64,000 bases of DNA from Haloarcula japonica DSM 6131 (GCF_000336635.1 NZ_AOLY01000005.1:1-64000); one strand, 5' to 3'; positions 53,561 to 63,375 are shown, counted from the first letter of the stretch. Numbers and translations are program-made. The notes: generated from the letters alone by a model not told the origin.

Positions 53561-54881
53561 CTTGGGAACCTCCGTCAGTACGCATGCTCGGGCTCACTTT
53601 ACCACCATCGGCAACGACGCTCTCGCCACCACCGAACTCGGGGTAGGTCTCGACGCCGTGTTCGCTGACGTCCAGCCCTTCCTGCTCGTGCTCGGGCGTA
53701 ACTCGGGCCTGACCGGCTGCCTTGAGGGCGTACCAGACAACCCCGGTTGCGACAATCGTCCAGCCCGCGATAGCGGCGACTCCGATCAGCTGTGCGATGA
53801 AGGCGTTGATGACCGACCCGACCGTGCCGGACGTGGCGACGAACGGGAACAGCAGCGTACCGAGCACACCGGCGCTACCGTGAACCGGGAAGACGGCACA
53901 GACGTCGTCGATTTTCATCCGGTTCTCGATGAAGCTGAACACGACCGGCAGCTGTCCGCCTGCGAGGCCGCCGACGATGATTGCGCCCCACCACGTCGTG
54001 GTGTCGGGAATCGCCGTGATGCCGACCAGTCCGGCGAGCAGTCCGTTTGCCACGTACAGGGTGTCGACCTTCCCGGTTTTCAGCCACGCGACCAGTCCGG
54101 CACCCATCGCACCACAGGCCATCGCGATAGTCGTCGTCATCGCGACACGGCCGACCGTCGCGAACGCACCGAGGGCAAGCGATCCGTCCTCGACGACGAA
54201 GACGGTCGCCGCCGTACCGACGTTGAAACCGTACCAGCCAAACGCCAGAATGAGCGTTCCCAGAACGGCGAACGTCAGGGAGTGGCCCGGGATGACGTTC
54301 GCGGAGCCGTCCTCGTTGTACCGACCCATGCGTGGGCCGAGGACGTATGCCGCCGTGAGGCCCGCGATGCCGCCCATGCCGTGGACGATCATCCCGCCGG
54401 CGAAGTCGTGGAATGCCTCGCCGCCGAAGCTAATGTACGCGCCGGCCCACGTGATTCCGGTGACGACGGGGTAGATGACCGCCGCCAGCAGGAACGTGTA
54501 CGTGATGTACGCGCGGAGCTTGGCTCGTCCGGCGACTGCGCCGGAGACGATGGTCGCTGCCGTCATCGCGAAGACAGCACCGAACAGCCAGCCGACGTAG
54601 TCGTTTGCGGCCCCGGCACCGAACGCGGGCGAGAACCCGCTGCCCCCGACCAGGGAACTGATCCCCGAGCCGATAAGGAAGAACACCGTCACCCCGACCG
54701 ACCAGGTCAGGAGGTTCTTCGTCAGCTGGTTCGCGACGTTCTTCGAGCGCACCTGCCCCGCCTCCAGCATGGCGAAGCCAGCGTGCATGAAGAAGATCAG
54801 GAACGATACCACCAGTACCCACATCAGGTTGACACCCTCCGCGAGTACGGTCGGATCTACTTGTAGTGCAGTGTAGCTCAT
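53553..54881 (-). CDS. amtB: ammonium transporter
   Basis: Amt/Rh channel of 442 residues with eleven membrane segments. Conserved features: [22 protein letters not shown] and [14 protein letters not shown] in segment 1-2; [17 protein letters not shown] (conserved pore His region) and [16 protein letters not shown] (second pore His). AGGTGA 7 nt before the start is a ribosome-binding site. It is first in the amtB-glnK-lrp operon. Confidence 0.93.
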   Translation of the reverse strand: MSYTALQVDPTVLAEGVNLMWVLVVSFLIFFMHAGFAMLEAGQVRSKNVANQLTKNLLTWSVGVTVFFLIGSGISSLVGGSGFSPAFGAGAANDYVGWLFGAVFAMTAATIVSGAVAGRAKLRAYITYTFLLAAVIYPVVTGITWAGAYISFGGEAFHDFAGGMIVHGMGGIAGLTAAYVLGPRMGRYNEDGSANVIPGHSLTFAVLGTLILAFGWYGFNVGTAATVFVVEDGSLALGAFATVGRVAMTTTIAMACGAMGAGLVAWLKTGKVDTLYVANGLLAGLVGITAIPDTTTWWGAIIVGGLAGGQLPVVFSFIENRMKIDDVCAVFPVHGSAGVLGTLLFPFVATSGTVGSVINAFIAQLIGVAAIAGWTIVATGVVWYALKAAGQARVTPEHEQEGLDVSEHGVETYPEFGGGESVVADGGKVSPSMRTDGGSQDD

Positions 54882-55345
54882 TTCTAGCTCACCTGTTTCG
54901 TTTTGTCATCGACTGCCGTCTGCATGTCCAACTTTCCCCCATTCTGGCTCAACTTCTTCAACTCTTTCACGAGAAAGGGTCTGGTAACAGCACTACATAA
55001 GGTTTGCCTTTATGAATACGGAAATTAGAGGGGATGTGGTAGACGACCGTCCAGATTATGGTATGATATTATGGATATAAGGTTGTTCTACGTAAAGAAA
55101 GTCCGTATATGCACACTGGAATTTTGGACGTTTGTCGACCCCGGTTCCGGCCGCAGGGGGCCAAATAGGCCGTTTTTGCTTGCGCGCGCTCTCGGCTGGC
55201 GGGTGTTGCCAGCGACAACAGGGTTATACCTCGCGACCACAGATTCGGATTTAGTATAAATGTCCGGAAAACAGTGGGGGGACGTGGCACAATGTGCCGA
55301 TAAACTGTACAAGTCGATTATGCTTCGGAGGGTTCATAGCTGATT
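54882..55345. promoter_or_regulatory. divergent control region of amtB and the transducer
   Basis: 464 bp without a credible gene. Toward amtB: motif ACTTCTTCAAC (54,952-54,962), AACTCTTTCAC just after it, and a CATAAAGG box (reading left, about 55,008-55,015). Toward the transducer: a TTAGTATAAATG box at about 55,251-55,262, 84-95 nt before its start. At 55,159-55,176, GGCC-AAATA-GGCC followed by GTTTTT looks like a small terminator on the plus strand. Confidence 0.5.
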
Positions 55346-56956
55346 ATGGCTTCGGACCACTACCCCTCCGTTCCGGACCAGTCGACGGCCGTGACAGAGG
55401 AACGGGCAGTCGCGAACGCACAGGGCGCACTCGATGTCGTTCAGGCGGCGTCGGTGACTGTCGGCGAGCAGCTCGCGGCAATTGACGACCGTGCAACGGC
55501 ACAGGCGACCGACGCACAGTGGATCGCCGATGAGGTGTCGTCGCTTTCGGCTACAATCGAAGAAATCGCTGCGACTGCGACCGAGGTCAGCGAGCAGAGC
55601 CAGCGGGCAACGGATGCGGCAAACGACGGGCGGAAAGCGGCGGCTGACGCCATCGAGTCGATGGACGAGGTCCGCGAACTGGGCCAGGCGGTCGCCACAG
55701 AGGTGGCCGCCCTGCAGGACCAGGTCGACCGTATCGCCGATGCGCTGGCCGGCATCGACCGCATCGCTGATCAGACGAATATGCTCGCGCTGAACGCCTC
55801 GATAGAGGCAGCGCGGGCAAGCGGCACCACCGATACGGACGGGTTCGCCGTCGTTGCAGACGAAATCAAGGGGCTCGCCGAGGAGTCCCAGCAGCAGGCT
55901 GAGGAAATCGAGACGACGCTGGCTGCGGTTCGGGATGCCACCGATGACACCGTTGCCCAGCTCGACGAAGCTATCGACGGTATCGACACCGGGGCCGAGC
56001 AGGTCACCACGGCGATGGCTCGGCTCGACGACGTGGCCGACACCGTCGCGGAAACGGCCGACGGCATCGCGTCCGTCTCGGCGGCGACCGATGAGCAGGC
56101 GACGACGAGCGAAGCGGTCGCCCAGCGGTGTGAGACGGTGTCGGACCGCGCCGCTGCTATCGAAGACGACCTCTCCGAGATACGTGCCGCCCGCTCCGAA
56201 CAGACTGCAATGCTGGACGAGATCGACGACGTGCTCGCCGCTGCCGAGGCCGACCGGCAGGACCGACTGGCGGACGCGCCGACGGTCCCGACCGGCATTG
56301 CCGGCCTCGACGATCTCTGTGGCGGTGGCCTCGTCATGGGCGGTCAGGCTGTCTTCCGATACGCTGACGGGACCCAGGTCGACGGGGTCGTTGCGCAACT
56401 GTGCGCGACGGCTGTCGCCGCCGGCCGGGCGGTGTCGCTGACGCCGCCGCCGTCACTGGACCGGTCGACGCTGGCCGCCGCGTTCGCGGCGACCGACCAC
56501 TCGCTCGAAGACGCGCTCGACGACGACGCCCTGTTCATCCTCGACATGTTCGGGCACTGGGACGCCAGATACAACATGTTCGACCTCGAACGGACCTCGC
56601 TCGCCACCGCCAACGAGACGACGGCGACCAGACGGGACGCCCCGCTGGTCATCGTGGGCAACATTCAGGGAGAGATACGGATGATGGGCGAACAGGCCGC
56701 CAGAGAAGCCCGGTACGAGAACGATGACGGCGTCTTCGAACCCCACGACACAGTGGTCAACGTCATCGACGACGACGCGGTCCCAGCTACGCTCGCGGCG
56801 TTCTACTCGGGCGCTGCCGATCAGGAACTCACGCTGACACAGACTGACGGCCGCGAGTACCTGACGCTCACGGCCTCGCCGCGTGGCACTGTGGGGACGA
56901 AACAGTCGGTCTCCCGGCTGTCGAGCCCACCCTTCCTCCGGCTCAGAGACAACTGA
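55346..56956 (+). CDS. soluble transducer: chemoreceptor signalling domain plus degenerate KaiC-like domain
   Basis: A 536-residue cytoplasmic protein. Residues about 60-310 form the coiled-coil methyl-accepting signalling domain with hairpin tip DRIADQTNMLALNASIEAARA (138-158) and DGFAVVADEIKGLAEESQ (165-182). From about residue 313 the sequence resembles a KaiC/RecA domain (PTGIAGLDDLCGGGLVMGG), but the Walker A site is replaced by YADGTQVDG and no Lys is present; ALFILDMFGHWD is the Walker B-like strand. No membrane segment and no HAMP domain. It should signal to CheA/CheW in the cytoplasm. It overlaps the following kinase by one base. Confidence 0.88.
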   Translation: MASDHYPSVPDQSTAVTEERAVANAQGALDVVQAASVTVGEQLAAIDDRATAQATDAQWIADEVSSLSATIEEIAATATEVSEQSQRATDAANDGRKAAADAIESMDEVRELGQAVATEVAALQDQVDRIADALAGIDRIADQTNMLALNASIEAARASGTTDTDGFAVVADEIKGLAEESQQQAEEIETTLAAVRDATDDTVAQLDEAIDGIDTGAEQVTTAMARLDDVADTVAETADGIASVSAATDEQATTSEAVAQRCETVSDRAAAIEDDLSEIRAARSEQTAMLDEIDDVLAAAEADRQDRLADAPTVPTGIAGLDDLCGGGLVMGGQAVFRYADGTQVDGVVAQLCATAVAAGRAVSLTPPPSLDRSTLAAAFAATDHSLEDALDDDALFILDMFGHWDARYNMFDLERTSLATANETTATRRDAPLVIVGNIQGEIRMMGEQAAREARYENDDGVFEPHDTVVNVIDDDAVPATLAAFYSGAADQELTLTQTDGREYLTLTASPRGTVGTKQSVSRLSSPPFLRLRDN

Positions 56957-58305
56957 TGTTCGGTATCGACGACACCGGTCGGATTACGTTTGCGACAGAG
57001 GAGTTCGCTGCACTGCTTGCCCGAACATCCGCCGAACTTGTCGGCACACCCGTCGACACGCTGGTGGCAGCCGAGGATCGCGAGACACTGGCCGAAGCCA
57101 GACAGGCCGTCAGCAGTGCTTCAGACCGGCTGACACGGACCTGCCAGGTCACACTGCGCCAGAGCGACCGCTCTCGCCCGGTTACGATTGAACTCACGAC
57201 CGCAAACGACGGGTCCGTGGTCGGCTCGCGCTGCCAAACGACCGAGACAGCCGACCCGTTTCAGCACCTGTTTGACCTCATCCAGGACGCGGTCGTCGGC
57301 TTCGAAATCGTCAATTTCGTCCCGATTGTGCGGACGGTCAATCCCGCGTTCATCGAGACTTTCGGATACGACCGCGAGGAAATCGTCGGCGACCCCCTCA
57401 ACGAGTACATCGTTCCCGGTGACCGTGTTGAAGAGGCGGTCAACTACGACGAGCGAACGGCCGCCGGGGAAGTCAACTATGCCGTCGTCTCCCGGGAAAC
57501 AGCCGACGGCTGCCGCGAGTTTATCTATCGCGGCGTCCCGTACGACACGGTCGACGGCCGTCGCTGTGGGTTCGCGATGTACACGGATGTGACGGACAGC
57601 CGGCGGCAAAAGCGCCGGCTCCGTGTTCTCCATCGCGTCCTGCGGCACAACCTTCGGAACGAACTCTCTGTCATGTTCGGGACGTCCGAATACGTTCGTG
57701 CCCACGCAGCCGACTCGTCCGTCTCGCTGGCCGCCTCCCGCGCCCTCGACGCGGCTGACCGCCTCGCCGCCGTCAGCGAGAAAGCCCGGAGCGTCGAAAC
57801 CGCGCTCGACGGGGACGCCGACCAGTCGGTCGACGCGGCGGCATTGGCCCGGTCTGTCGCTGATAGCTATCGCCCGGATGCACCGGTCGAAACGGCACTC
57901 CCGAGCACACTCCCTGTCACTGGTGGGACGGCCGTCTACGACGCCGTCGACAATCTTGTCGAGAACGCAGTCGAACACACACTGCCGGGTACGGCCGTCC
58001 GAATCACAGCTGAACAGGCCAACGGCGACGCGTTCGTCCGTGTTCTCGATGACGGCCCCGGTATTCCCGCCGCCGAGCGAGCCGTCGTGTTCGAGGACGC
58101 GGACATCACGAACCTCCAGCACGGGAGTGGCCTCGGTATCTGGCTCGCCCGGTGGGTCGCCGAGACGGCCGGCGGCAGCATTGAGTACGACCGAACCGAC
58201 GGGTGGACGACCGTCTCGCTTCGGTTCCCGCTGTCCGATGCCGATACCGAGGACGTGCTTACAGTGCTCGATGCCCCGGAATCAGCGGCCGAGCCGACGC
58301 GGTAG
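56956..58305 (+). CDS. PAS-domain sensor histidine kinase
   Basis: A 449-residue cytoplasmic kinase. It has a short partial PAS-like start (FGIDDTGRITFATEEFAALL), a full PAS domain (QHLFDLIQDAVVGFEIVNFVPIV...FGYDREEIVGDPL), an H-box LHRVLRHNLRNEL with phospho-His about 231, N-box DNLVENAVEHTLPG, and G-boxes VLDDGPGIPAAER and GSGLGIWLARWV. No linked response regulator. Its ATG overlaps the transducer stop (TGATG), so both are translated together. Confidence 0.9.
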   Translation: MFGIDDTGRITFATEEFAALLARTSAELVGTPVDTLVAAEDRETLAEARQAVSSASDRLTRTCQVTLRQSDRSRPVTIELTTANDGSVVGSRCQTTETADPFQHLFDLIQDAVVGFEIVNFVPIVRTVNPAFIETFGYDREEIVGDPLNEYIVPGDRVEEAVNYDERTAAGEVNYAVVSRETADGCREFIYRGVPYDTVDGRRCGFAMYTDVTDSRRQKRRLRVLHRVLRHNLRNELSVMFGTSEYVRAHAADSSVSLAASRALDAADRLAAVSEKARSVETALDGDADQSVDAAALARSVADSYRPDAPVETALPSTLPVTGGTAVYDAVDNLVENAVEHTLPGTAVRITAEQANGDAFVRVLDDGPGIPAAERAVVFEDADITNLQHGSGLGIWLARWVAETAGGSIEYDRTDGWTTVSLRFPLSDADTEDVLTVLDAPESAAEPTR

Positions 58306-58375
58306 TCGCTGCGACGCTCTCAGAAGTATCCTGCCCCAGTAGCCACGGCCGGCGAGGCCGACGCAGACCGGGACG

Positions 58376-58858
58376 TTATCGCCTGAGCGCCGCAGTGAGT
58401 GCGATTGCACCCAGCACGACGCTTGCCAGCGCCAGCGGCGACAGCGGCGGTACGTCGAGCTGAAAAAGCAGCGTCGTCACCACGACAGCTCCCCCGACCA
58501 GCCCTGTCGTCCCCGCGATGTGGGTGAGTTCGACGGGCGTACCGGGTGCTGTTCCGAGGTCCGCGTAGAGGTCGATAGCCGCATGGGCAAACGTCCAGGC
58601 CAGCACCGTCGCACCGCCGGCGACCAGCACTGTCGTCGTGGTTGCTCCCTGAAGCGCGGCCACCAGCAGTGCCAGAAACAGCGACGCGCTGGCGAAGTCG
58701 ACCAGCCGTCCGGACTGAATCAGTTGCCCGCCAGCGAGCAGGACCACGCCGACGAGGGCGGCGGCAGTCGAGACGGCGCTGATACCGGCGACGAACAGCG
58801 TCACAACGCCCGCCGCCAGCGCCGCACTGCCACAGACGACCCCGGTCCGGGTACTCAT
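58376..58858 (-). CDS. haloarchaeal membrane protein (DUF7519-type)
   Basis: A 160-residue membrane protein with four to five hydrophobic segments (AALAAGVVTLFVAGI; LVGVVLLAGGQLI; FLALLVAALQGATTTTVLVAGGATV; LVGGAVVVTTLLFQL; LASVVLGAIALTAAL) and an acidic loop. Function unknown. The gene overlaps the DUF58 gene by 4 nt, and the same kind of small membrane protein accompanies DUF58 genes in other haloarchaea. Confidence 0.65.
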   Translation of the reverse strand: MSTRTGVVCGSAALAAGVVTLFVAGISAVSTAAALVGVVLLAGGQLIQSGRLVDFASASLFLALLVAALQGATTTTVLVAGGATVLAWTFAHAAIDLYADLGTAPGTPVELTHIAGTTGLVGGAVVVTTLLFQLDVPPLSPLALASVVLGAIALTAALRR

Positions 58859-60111
58859 CGGCCACCCCGCTGGGCCCGTTCAGTGACTCGTTCCAGCGAC
58901 TCCGCCGCGGGCCAGTCGTGGACGGCGATGCCAGCGGCTCGCAGTCGACGGAGCCGTTCGCGGCGTTCGAGCCGCGCCAGCCGGTGGCCCGCCGTATCCG
59001 TCGCAGTCGGGTCGGGGCTCAAGACCGTCACCGGGTGGCCGCTGGCGGCGAGTCGGCGGACCAGCGCCTCGCTGTCGTCGTCACACAGCGGGCCGAGAAA
59101 GACAATGTTCGCCGCCGTCGGCAGTTGCGCGATGAGCTTCGTCGTATCCGGTGTTCGGGTGACTGATGTCGCGGCGAACGCACGGTCGGTCCTGAGCAGG
59201 TCCCGGGCCTGTTGCTGGTGTGCGGCGCTCGTGCCTGGTGCGAGCCACGCGCCATGTGGCGAGTACGCCGCGACGCCGACCTCGTGGCCGTCTTCCGGGA
59301 GTCCCTCGACGAGGGCGACGGCGGCCATCGTGGACCGCTCGATTGCCGTCTCGGCATCTGGACGCGGCGCGAGCGCGGCGGCTGCTCTGGCGTCGACGAC
59401 CACGACGACCGTCGCCGACTGTTCGCGGCGGAACTCGACGGTCCGCAGGTCGCCCGTACGGGCGTACTGATTCCAGTCAACGCGGGAGAGCGGGTCGTTC
59501 GAACGGTGCTCCCTGACCGCGTAGAAGGAAACTCCTTCGCCGCCCTCGTCGACAGGCACCGTCCCGGGCCGGCGAGCCACTGCGGGGACCAGCGGCAACA
59601 GTGCCGAACTGGCCGGCTGCTCCCAAGTAACGGTATCAGGCTCGGCCGTGACGGTCGTTCGTCGGGCGACGACGCCGACCACGTCCCTGACGACGACTGT
59701 CGCCGGGTCGAACACGCAGCGGTCGGTCCCCCCGGTAATCTCGTAGGTGATTGTCGTCGATGCGCCGGGGCGCAGCGCCGCCCCCAGTGACGCCGATCCC
59801 TCAACGACGCGGACGGAATCCGGGACGCCATCGGCGAGCCGGAGGTCCGGAATCGTCCGTGACCCGTCGTTGCGGACCGTGAGTGCGACAGTCACTCGCT
59901 CACCCAGTGCCGGTTCAGTCGGTGTGATGGACCGCTGTATCGACACGTTCGCGGCTGGCGGGACGGCGACGCGGTCGTACGCGCTCAGCGTGACGCCGAG
60001 CCCGCCCAGCAACACGAGCGCGGGGACCTGTCCCACAAGCCCGACGCCGACGGCGACCAGCGCGGCCCCGGCCAGCCCGAACCAGCGGCCGGTGCGGTGA
60101 ACCTCGCTCAT
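58855..60111 (-). CDS. DUF58 domain protein
   Basis: A 418-residue protein. Two N-terminal hydrophobic segments (FGLAGAALVAVGVGLVG, LVLLGGLGVTL) anchor it; an Ig-like extracellular part follows (ERVTVALTVRNDGSRTIPDL). The DUF58 core EHRSNDPLSRVDWNQYARTGDLRTVEFRREQS leads to a VWA-like fold with VVVVVDARAA. Such proteins usually act with a MoxR ATPase. Start ATG overlaps the preceding gene by 4 nt. Confidence 0.85.
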   Translation of the reverse strand: MSEVHRTGRWFGLAGAALVAVGVGLVGQVPALVLLGGLGVTLSAYDRVAVPPAANVSIQRSITPTEPALGERVTVALTVRNDGSRTIPDLRLADGVPDSVRVVEGSASLGAALRPGASTTITYEITGGTDRCVFDPATVVVRDVVGVVARRTTVTAEPDTVTWEQPASSALLPLVPAVARRPGTVPVDEGGEGVSFYAVREHRSNDPLSRVDWNQYARTGDLRTVEFRREQSATVVVVVDARAAAALAPRPDAETAIERSTMAAVALVEGLPEDGHEVGVAAYSPHGAWLAPGTSAAHQQQARDLLRTDRAFAATSVTRTPDTTKLIAQLPTAANIVFLGPLCDDDSEALVRRLAASGHPVTVLSPDPTATDTAGHRLARLERRERLRRLRAAGIAVHDWPAAESLERVTERAQRGGR

Positions 60112-60635
60112 CGCTCCTCGTCGCGCCGTCGGAGTTCCGCCGTCGCGTGAGCGACACGCCGCTGGAACGGGTGGATGCCCGAGAGCCACCCGGACAACCG
60201 CGCCCGGAGCGATATCGGCGTCCCGTCGAACAGCTCCCGGGCCGGCTCCCTGTCCGCCCACGCGCCGGATCGGAGCGCGTCCGTCGCCTCGTCGGGCGAG
60301 AGCCCGTTGCGCTGGAGGACGGTGACAGCGACCCCCTCGACACGTTTCCGAATGGCTTCTTGCCCGGCCCCGGCACTAAGCGCCTCGTCGATGTCGTCGC
60401 CAGGGACCGTGACGTACTGGCTGTCAGTGTCCGGGAGCGCCATCCCGCGGTCGCTGTCGAGGGAGCGAACGAGGAGCGCCAGCAGTGCGACACCGCCGGC
60501 GAAGACAGCCGCGGCGAGTATCGGGAGATCCGAGACAGCGCCAGCGGGCAACAGCGGCGCGCCGATGGCAGCGAGACCGACACCGATGGCTGTTGCGACG
60601 AGGCCGAGTGCCAGCGGAACCCGGCGCAGTGTCAC
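60108..60635 (-). CDS. DUF7269-type membrane protein
   Basis: A 175-residue protein with two N-terminal hydrophobic segments (LALGLVATAIGVGLAAIG, AAAVFAGGVALLALLV) and a soluble part with EAIRKRVEGVAVTVLQRNGLSPDEATDALRSGAW. Relatives always sit between DUF58 and DUF4129 genes in haloarchaea. It overlaps the DUF4129 gene by 4 nt. Function unknown. Confidence 0.65.
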   Translation of the reverse strand: MTLRRVPLALGLVATAIGVGLAAIGAPLLPAGAVSDLPILAAAVFAGGVALLALLVRSLDSDRGMALPDTDSQYVTVPGDDIDEALSAGAGQEAIRKRVEGVAVTVLQRNGLSPDEATDALRSGAWADREPARELFDGTPISLRARLSGWLSGIHPFQRRVAHATAELRRRDEER

Positions 60636-61345
60636 GTCTCTGCCTCCCCTGCGTACTTGTCGGCGTCTTTGTTCTCAGAAGCCACGTCGTCGGGATTCGC
60701 TGCGATGTCGTCCGTATCGTTGGTCGCCCGTTCCAGCGCCTCGCGGGCCTGCGATTCCAGAGCCGCGTCCAGCTGGTCTCGGCCGTAGCGGACCCGTTCG
60801 AACGCCGACCGTAGCGAGGCGACGGCGTCGGGGTCGGCACCAGCCGCTGTCGCGTCCGCCTCGATATCCTGTGGCGTCGAGGAACTGCGGTCCGGGGCTA
60901 CCGCGTCTTCGAGGGCGGCCCACGCGCGGTACACGTCGTTGGTAAGTGGGATATCTATCTCGGCAGCGCTATGCGACGGGCTCCTCGCGGACTCCGCCGT
61001 TGCGACGGCTGGCGTCTCGCCGCCTGTTTCGTCGATTGTCCGGCTCTGGCCGGCCAGTCGCCACAGCACCGCGAGCCCGACCGCGAGGCCGACGGCGAGC
61101 GCACCGACTGCCGGGGCGGGGACACTCGGCAGCAGCGCGCGGGCACCGTTCTCGCTTTCGGGCGGGTCGATGCTACCTGGTGGGTCGCTGAGGCCCTGTC
61201 CGTCGGGGTTGTCGATCTCGCTGTCGTCCCGGGTCATCTCCGCCTGATCGGACCCGGTAGCCGCGTCGAGGCTTGCGGCCCCGACGCTGAACGACAGCAG
61301 CGCAATCGCGGCGACAACCGCCACGAGGAGGGACTGTCGCTGCAT
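60632..61345 (-). CDS. DUF4129 domain membrane protein
   Basis: A 237-residue protein with a signal/anchor start (MQRQSLLVAVVAAIALLSFSVG), a 40-residue acidic linker, a membrane segment (PAVGALAVGLAVGLAVLWRL) and a C-terminal DUF4129 domain (AWAALEDAV...TPQDIEADATAAG...LRSAFERVRYGRDQ). DUF4129 occurs in transglutaminase-like and MoxR-linked loci. It heads a four-gene operon of coupled genes and lies after hemB. No MoxR gene is in the window. Confidence 0.75.
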   Translation of the reverse strand: MQRQSLLVAVVAAIALLSFSVGAASLDAATGSDQAEMTRDDSEIDNPDGQGLSDPPGSIDPPESENGARALLPSVPAPAVGALAVGLAVGLAVLWRLAGQSRTIDETGGETPAVATAESARSPSHSAAEIDIPLTNDVYRAWAALEDAVAPDRSSSTPQDIEADATAAGADPDAVASLRSAFERVRYGRDQLDAALESQAREALERATNDTDDIAANPDDVASENKDADKYAGEAET

Positions 61346-61448
61346 ACAGCCACTCCGCTCCTGGCACATGAATAGGTTAGGGACCTGTCGTTCGCTGGAA
61401 CGCTCCACGGGCGCGATTCGAACAGGTACACGCGGAGAACGGCCCCGC

Positions 61449-62429
61449 TCAGAGTTCGTCTGCGAGGTCCTCGGCGAAATAGGTGAGAATCAGGTCCGCG
61501 CCGGCGCGTTTGATCGATAGCAGTGACTCGTAGGCGACCGCTTCGAGGTCGAGCCAGCCTTTCTCGGCGGCGGCGTGCAACATCGCGTACTCGCCGGAGA
61601 CGTTGTAGGCGGCGACGGGGTGGTCGTAGGACTCCCGGACCTCCTTGACGATGTCCAGGTACGGCAGCGCCGGCTTGACCATCAGCACGTCCGCGCCCTG
61701 CTCGACATCCAGGTCAACCTCGCGGCGGGCCTCGCGTGCGTTCGCGGGGTCCATCTGGTAGTGCCGGCGGTCACCGAAGGCCGGCGCGCCGTCGGCGGCG
61801 TCCCGGAACGGGCCGTAGAAGGCCGACTCGTACTTCGCGGCGTAGCTCATGATCGGCACGTCGGTGTTCCCCTGGGCATCTAAGGCCGCCCGGATCGCGC
61901 CGACCATGCCGTCGATCATGCCCGACGGCGCGACCATATCGGCTCCGGCCGCGGCGTGGCTCGCGGCGATTTTCCCCAGCAGGTCCAGCGTCTCGTCGTT
62001 GCGCACCGTCAGCCGCGGGTCCTCGGCGGCGGCGTCTTCGAGGACGCCGCAGTGGCCGTGGTCGGTGTACTCACAGAGACAGACATCCGTGATGACGTAG
62101 GCGTCGGTTTCGTCGGTGATCCGGCGGGTCGCCTCCTGCACGACGCCGTCCTCAGCCCAGGCACGGCTCCCGCGCTCGTCTTTCGACTCCGGGACGCCGA
62201 ACAACATCACCGCTTCGACGCCAGTTTCGAGAACTTCTTCGACGCGATCCACGGCGTCCGCAACAGGGACCCGCTCGTGGCCCGGCATCGTCTCGATGGG
62301 GACGCGCTCGTCGGTCGTCGCGTCCACGAACACCGGGGCGATGAGGTCCGACGCCGAGAGGTCCGTCTCGCGTACCAGCGGTCGAACGCCGTCAGTCCGC
62401 AGGCGGCGCGGGCGCTGTGTCAGGTTCAT
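61449..62429 (-). CDS. hemB: porphobilinogen synthase
   Basis: Joins two 5-aminolevulinate molecules to porphobilinogen. 326 residues. It has the zinc-binding Cys set DVCLCEYTDHGHCG, Schiff-base lysines in SYAAKYESAFYGPFR and MVKPALPYLD, and the N-terminal arm QRPRRLRTDGVRPLVRET. It is the second heme-pathway gene of the window after hemL. Separate from the DUF4129 operon by 103 bp. Confidence 0.95.
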   Translation of the reverse strand: MNLTQRPRRLRTDGVRPLVRETDLSASDLIAPVFVDATTDERVPIETMPGHERVPVADAVDRVEEVLETGVEAVMLFGVPESKDERGSRAWAEDGVVQEATRRITDETDAYVITDVCLCEYTDHGHCGVLEDAAAEDPRLTVRNDETLDLLGKIAASHAAAGADMVAPSGMIDGMVGAIRAALDAQGNTDVPIMSYAAKYESAFYGPFRDAADGAPAFGDRRHYQMDPANAREARREVDLDVEQGADVLMVKPALPYLDIVKEVRESYDHPVAAYNVSGEYAMLHAAAEKGWLDLEAVAYESLLSIKRAGADLILTYFAEDLADEL

Positions 62430-62475
62430 ACTGCCCTGTCAGTCCGTGGGCGGCATCAACCCACCGCTTACCGAC

Positions 62476-63204
62476 CTACTCCGTCTCGATTCGCTCGCGG
62501 AGCCAGGCCGCCGCGTCGGCGACGGCCGCCGGGTCGTCGCCGGTGATCTTCACCCGCCCCGGCGTGTCGTCCTTGCGGGGATAGCTCCCGACAGCCACGT
62601 CGAACTGCTCGCGGGCCGCAGTGATGTGGGTGACGAGCGCGCCTTCGGGCGCGGGCGTGTGCATCGTCTCCGTCGTCCGGTCGCCGTCGAACTCGTCGGC
62701 CACGGTCTCGTACATCGCTTGCAGTTCCTCGGGGATGCCCGGGAACACGTACACGCGGTCGATGACACAGCCGGCGGCGAAGCTCTCGTCGGTCAGCAGC
62801 GCCTGCCCGCCCTCGGGGACCGACGCCCACGCGTCGAGATCCAGGTCCATGTCGTAGCGGTCCACCATCTCGGGGTTATCGTCGGCGAACTGTTCGGCCT
62901 TCGCTTCGAGATGGGCCCGAACGTCGTCCGGAACGACGAGGTCACGGCCGAACGCCCGCGCTACGGCTGCTTTCGTCACGTCGTCCGGCGTCCCGCCGAT
63001 GCCCCCAGTGACGATGACCGCGTCGAAGGCGTCGTGATACCGCGCCACGGCTTCGGCGATGACCGCCTCGTCGTCGGGCACAGTCAGGACGCGGGTGACA
63101 GTGGCTCCTGCGGCCGTGAGCCGGCGGCCCAGCCACGACGCGTTCGTGTTCTCCGTGTCGCCAGCAAGCAGTTCGTCTCCGACGGTGAGCAGTGCGACCT
63201 CCAT
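62476..63204 (-). CDS. CinA/MoaB-domain protein
   Basis: A 242-residue protein of the MoaB/Mog-like fold as in the N-terminal part of CinA: MEVALLTVGDELLAGDTENTNASWLGRRLTAAGA, FDAVIVTGGIGGTPDDVTKAAVARA (molybdopterin/ADP-ribose motif) and YVFPGIPEELQAMYE. It lacks the C-terminal amidase (PncC) domain. The role may be pyrophosphatase on ADP-ribose-like compounds or molybdopterin-related; not decidable here. Confidence 0.85.
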   Translation of the reverse strand: MEVALLTVGDELLAGDTENTNASWLGRRLTAAGATVTRVLTVPDDEAVIAEAVARYHDAFDAVIVTGGIGGTPDDVTKAAVARAFGRDLVVPDDVRAHLEAKAEQFADDNPEMVDRYDMDLDLDAWASVPEGGQALLTDESFAAGCVIDRVYVFPGIPEELQAMYETVADEFDGDRTTETMHTPAPEGALVTHITAAREQFDVAVGSYPRKDDTPGRVKITGDDPAAVADAAAWLRERIETE

Positions 63205-63375
63205 TACGTCGTCGTGGGTGGCTGGCGGCGTTAAGGGTTTGGCCGGTCGGCAATCCGTTCTCCGGATACACCGCCATGTTACGGTCCAATCGGTATTAAT
63301 GGTATATTATGACATTAGATCTAGTCTAGCCATATTTCGGTAACATACATATACTGGGTCCTGTTAATCTATATC

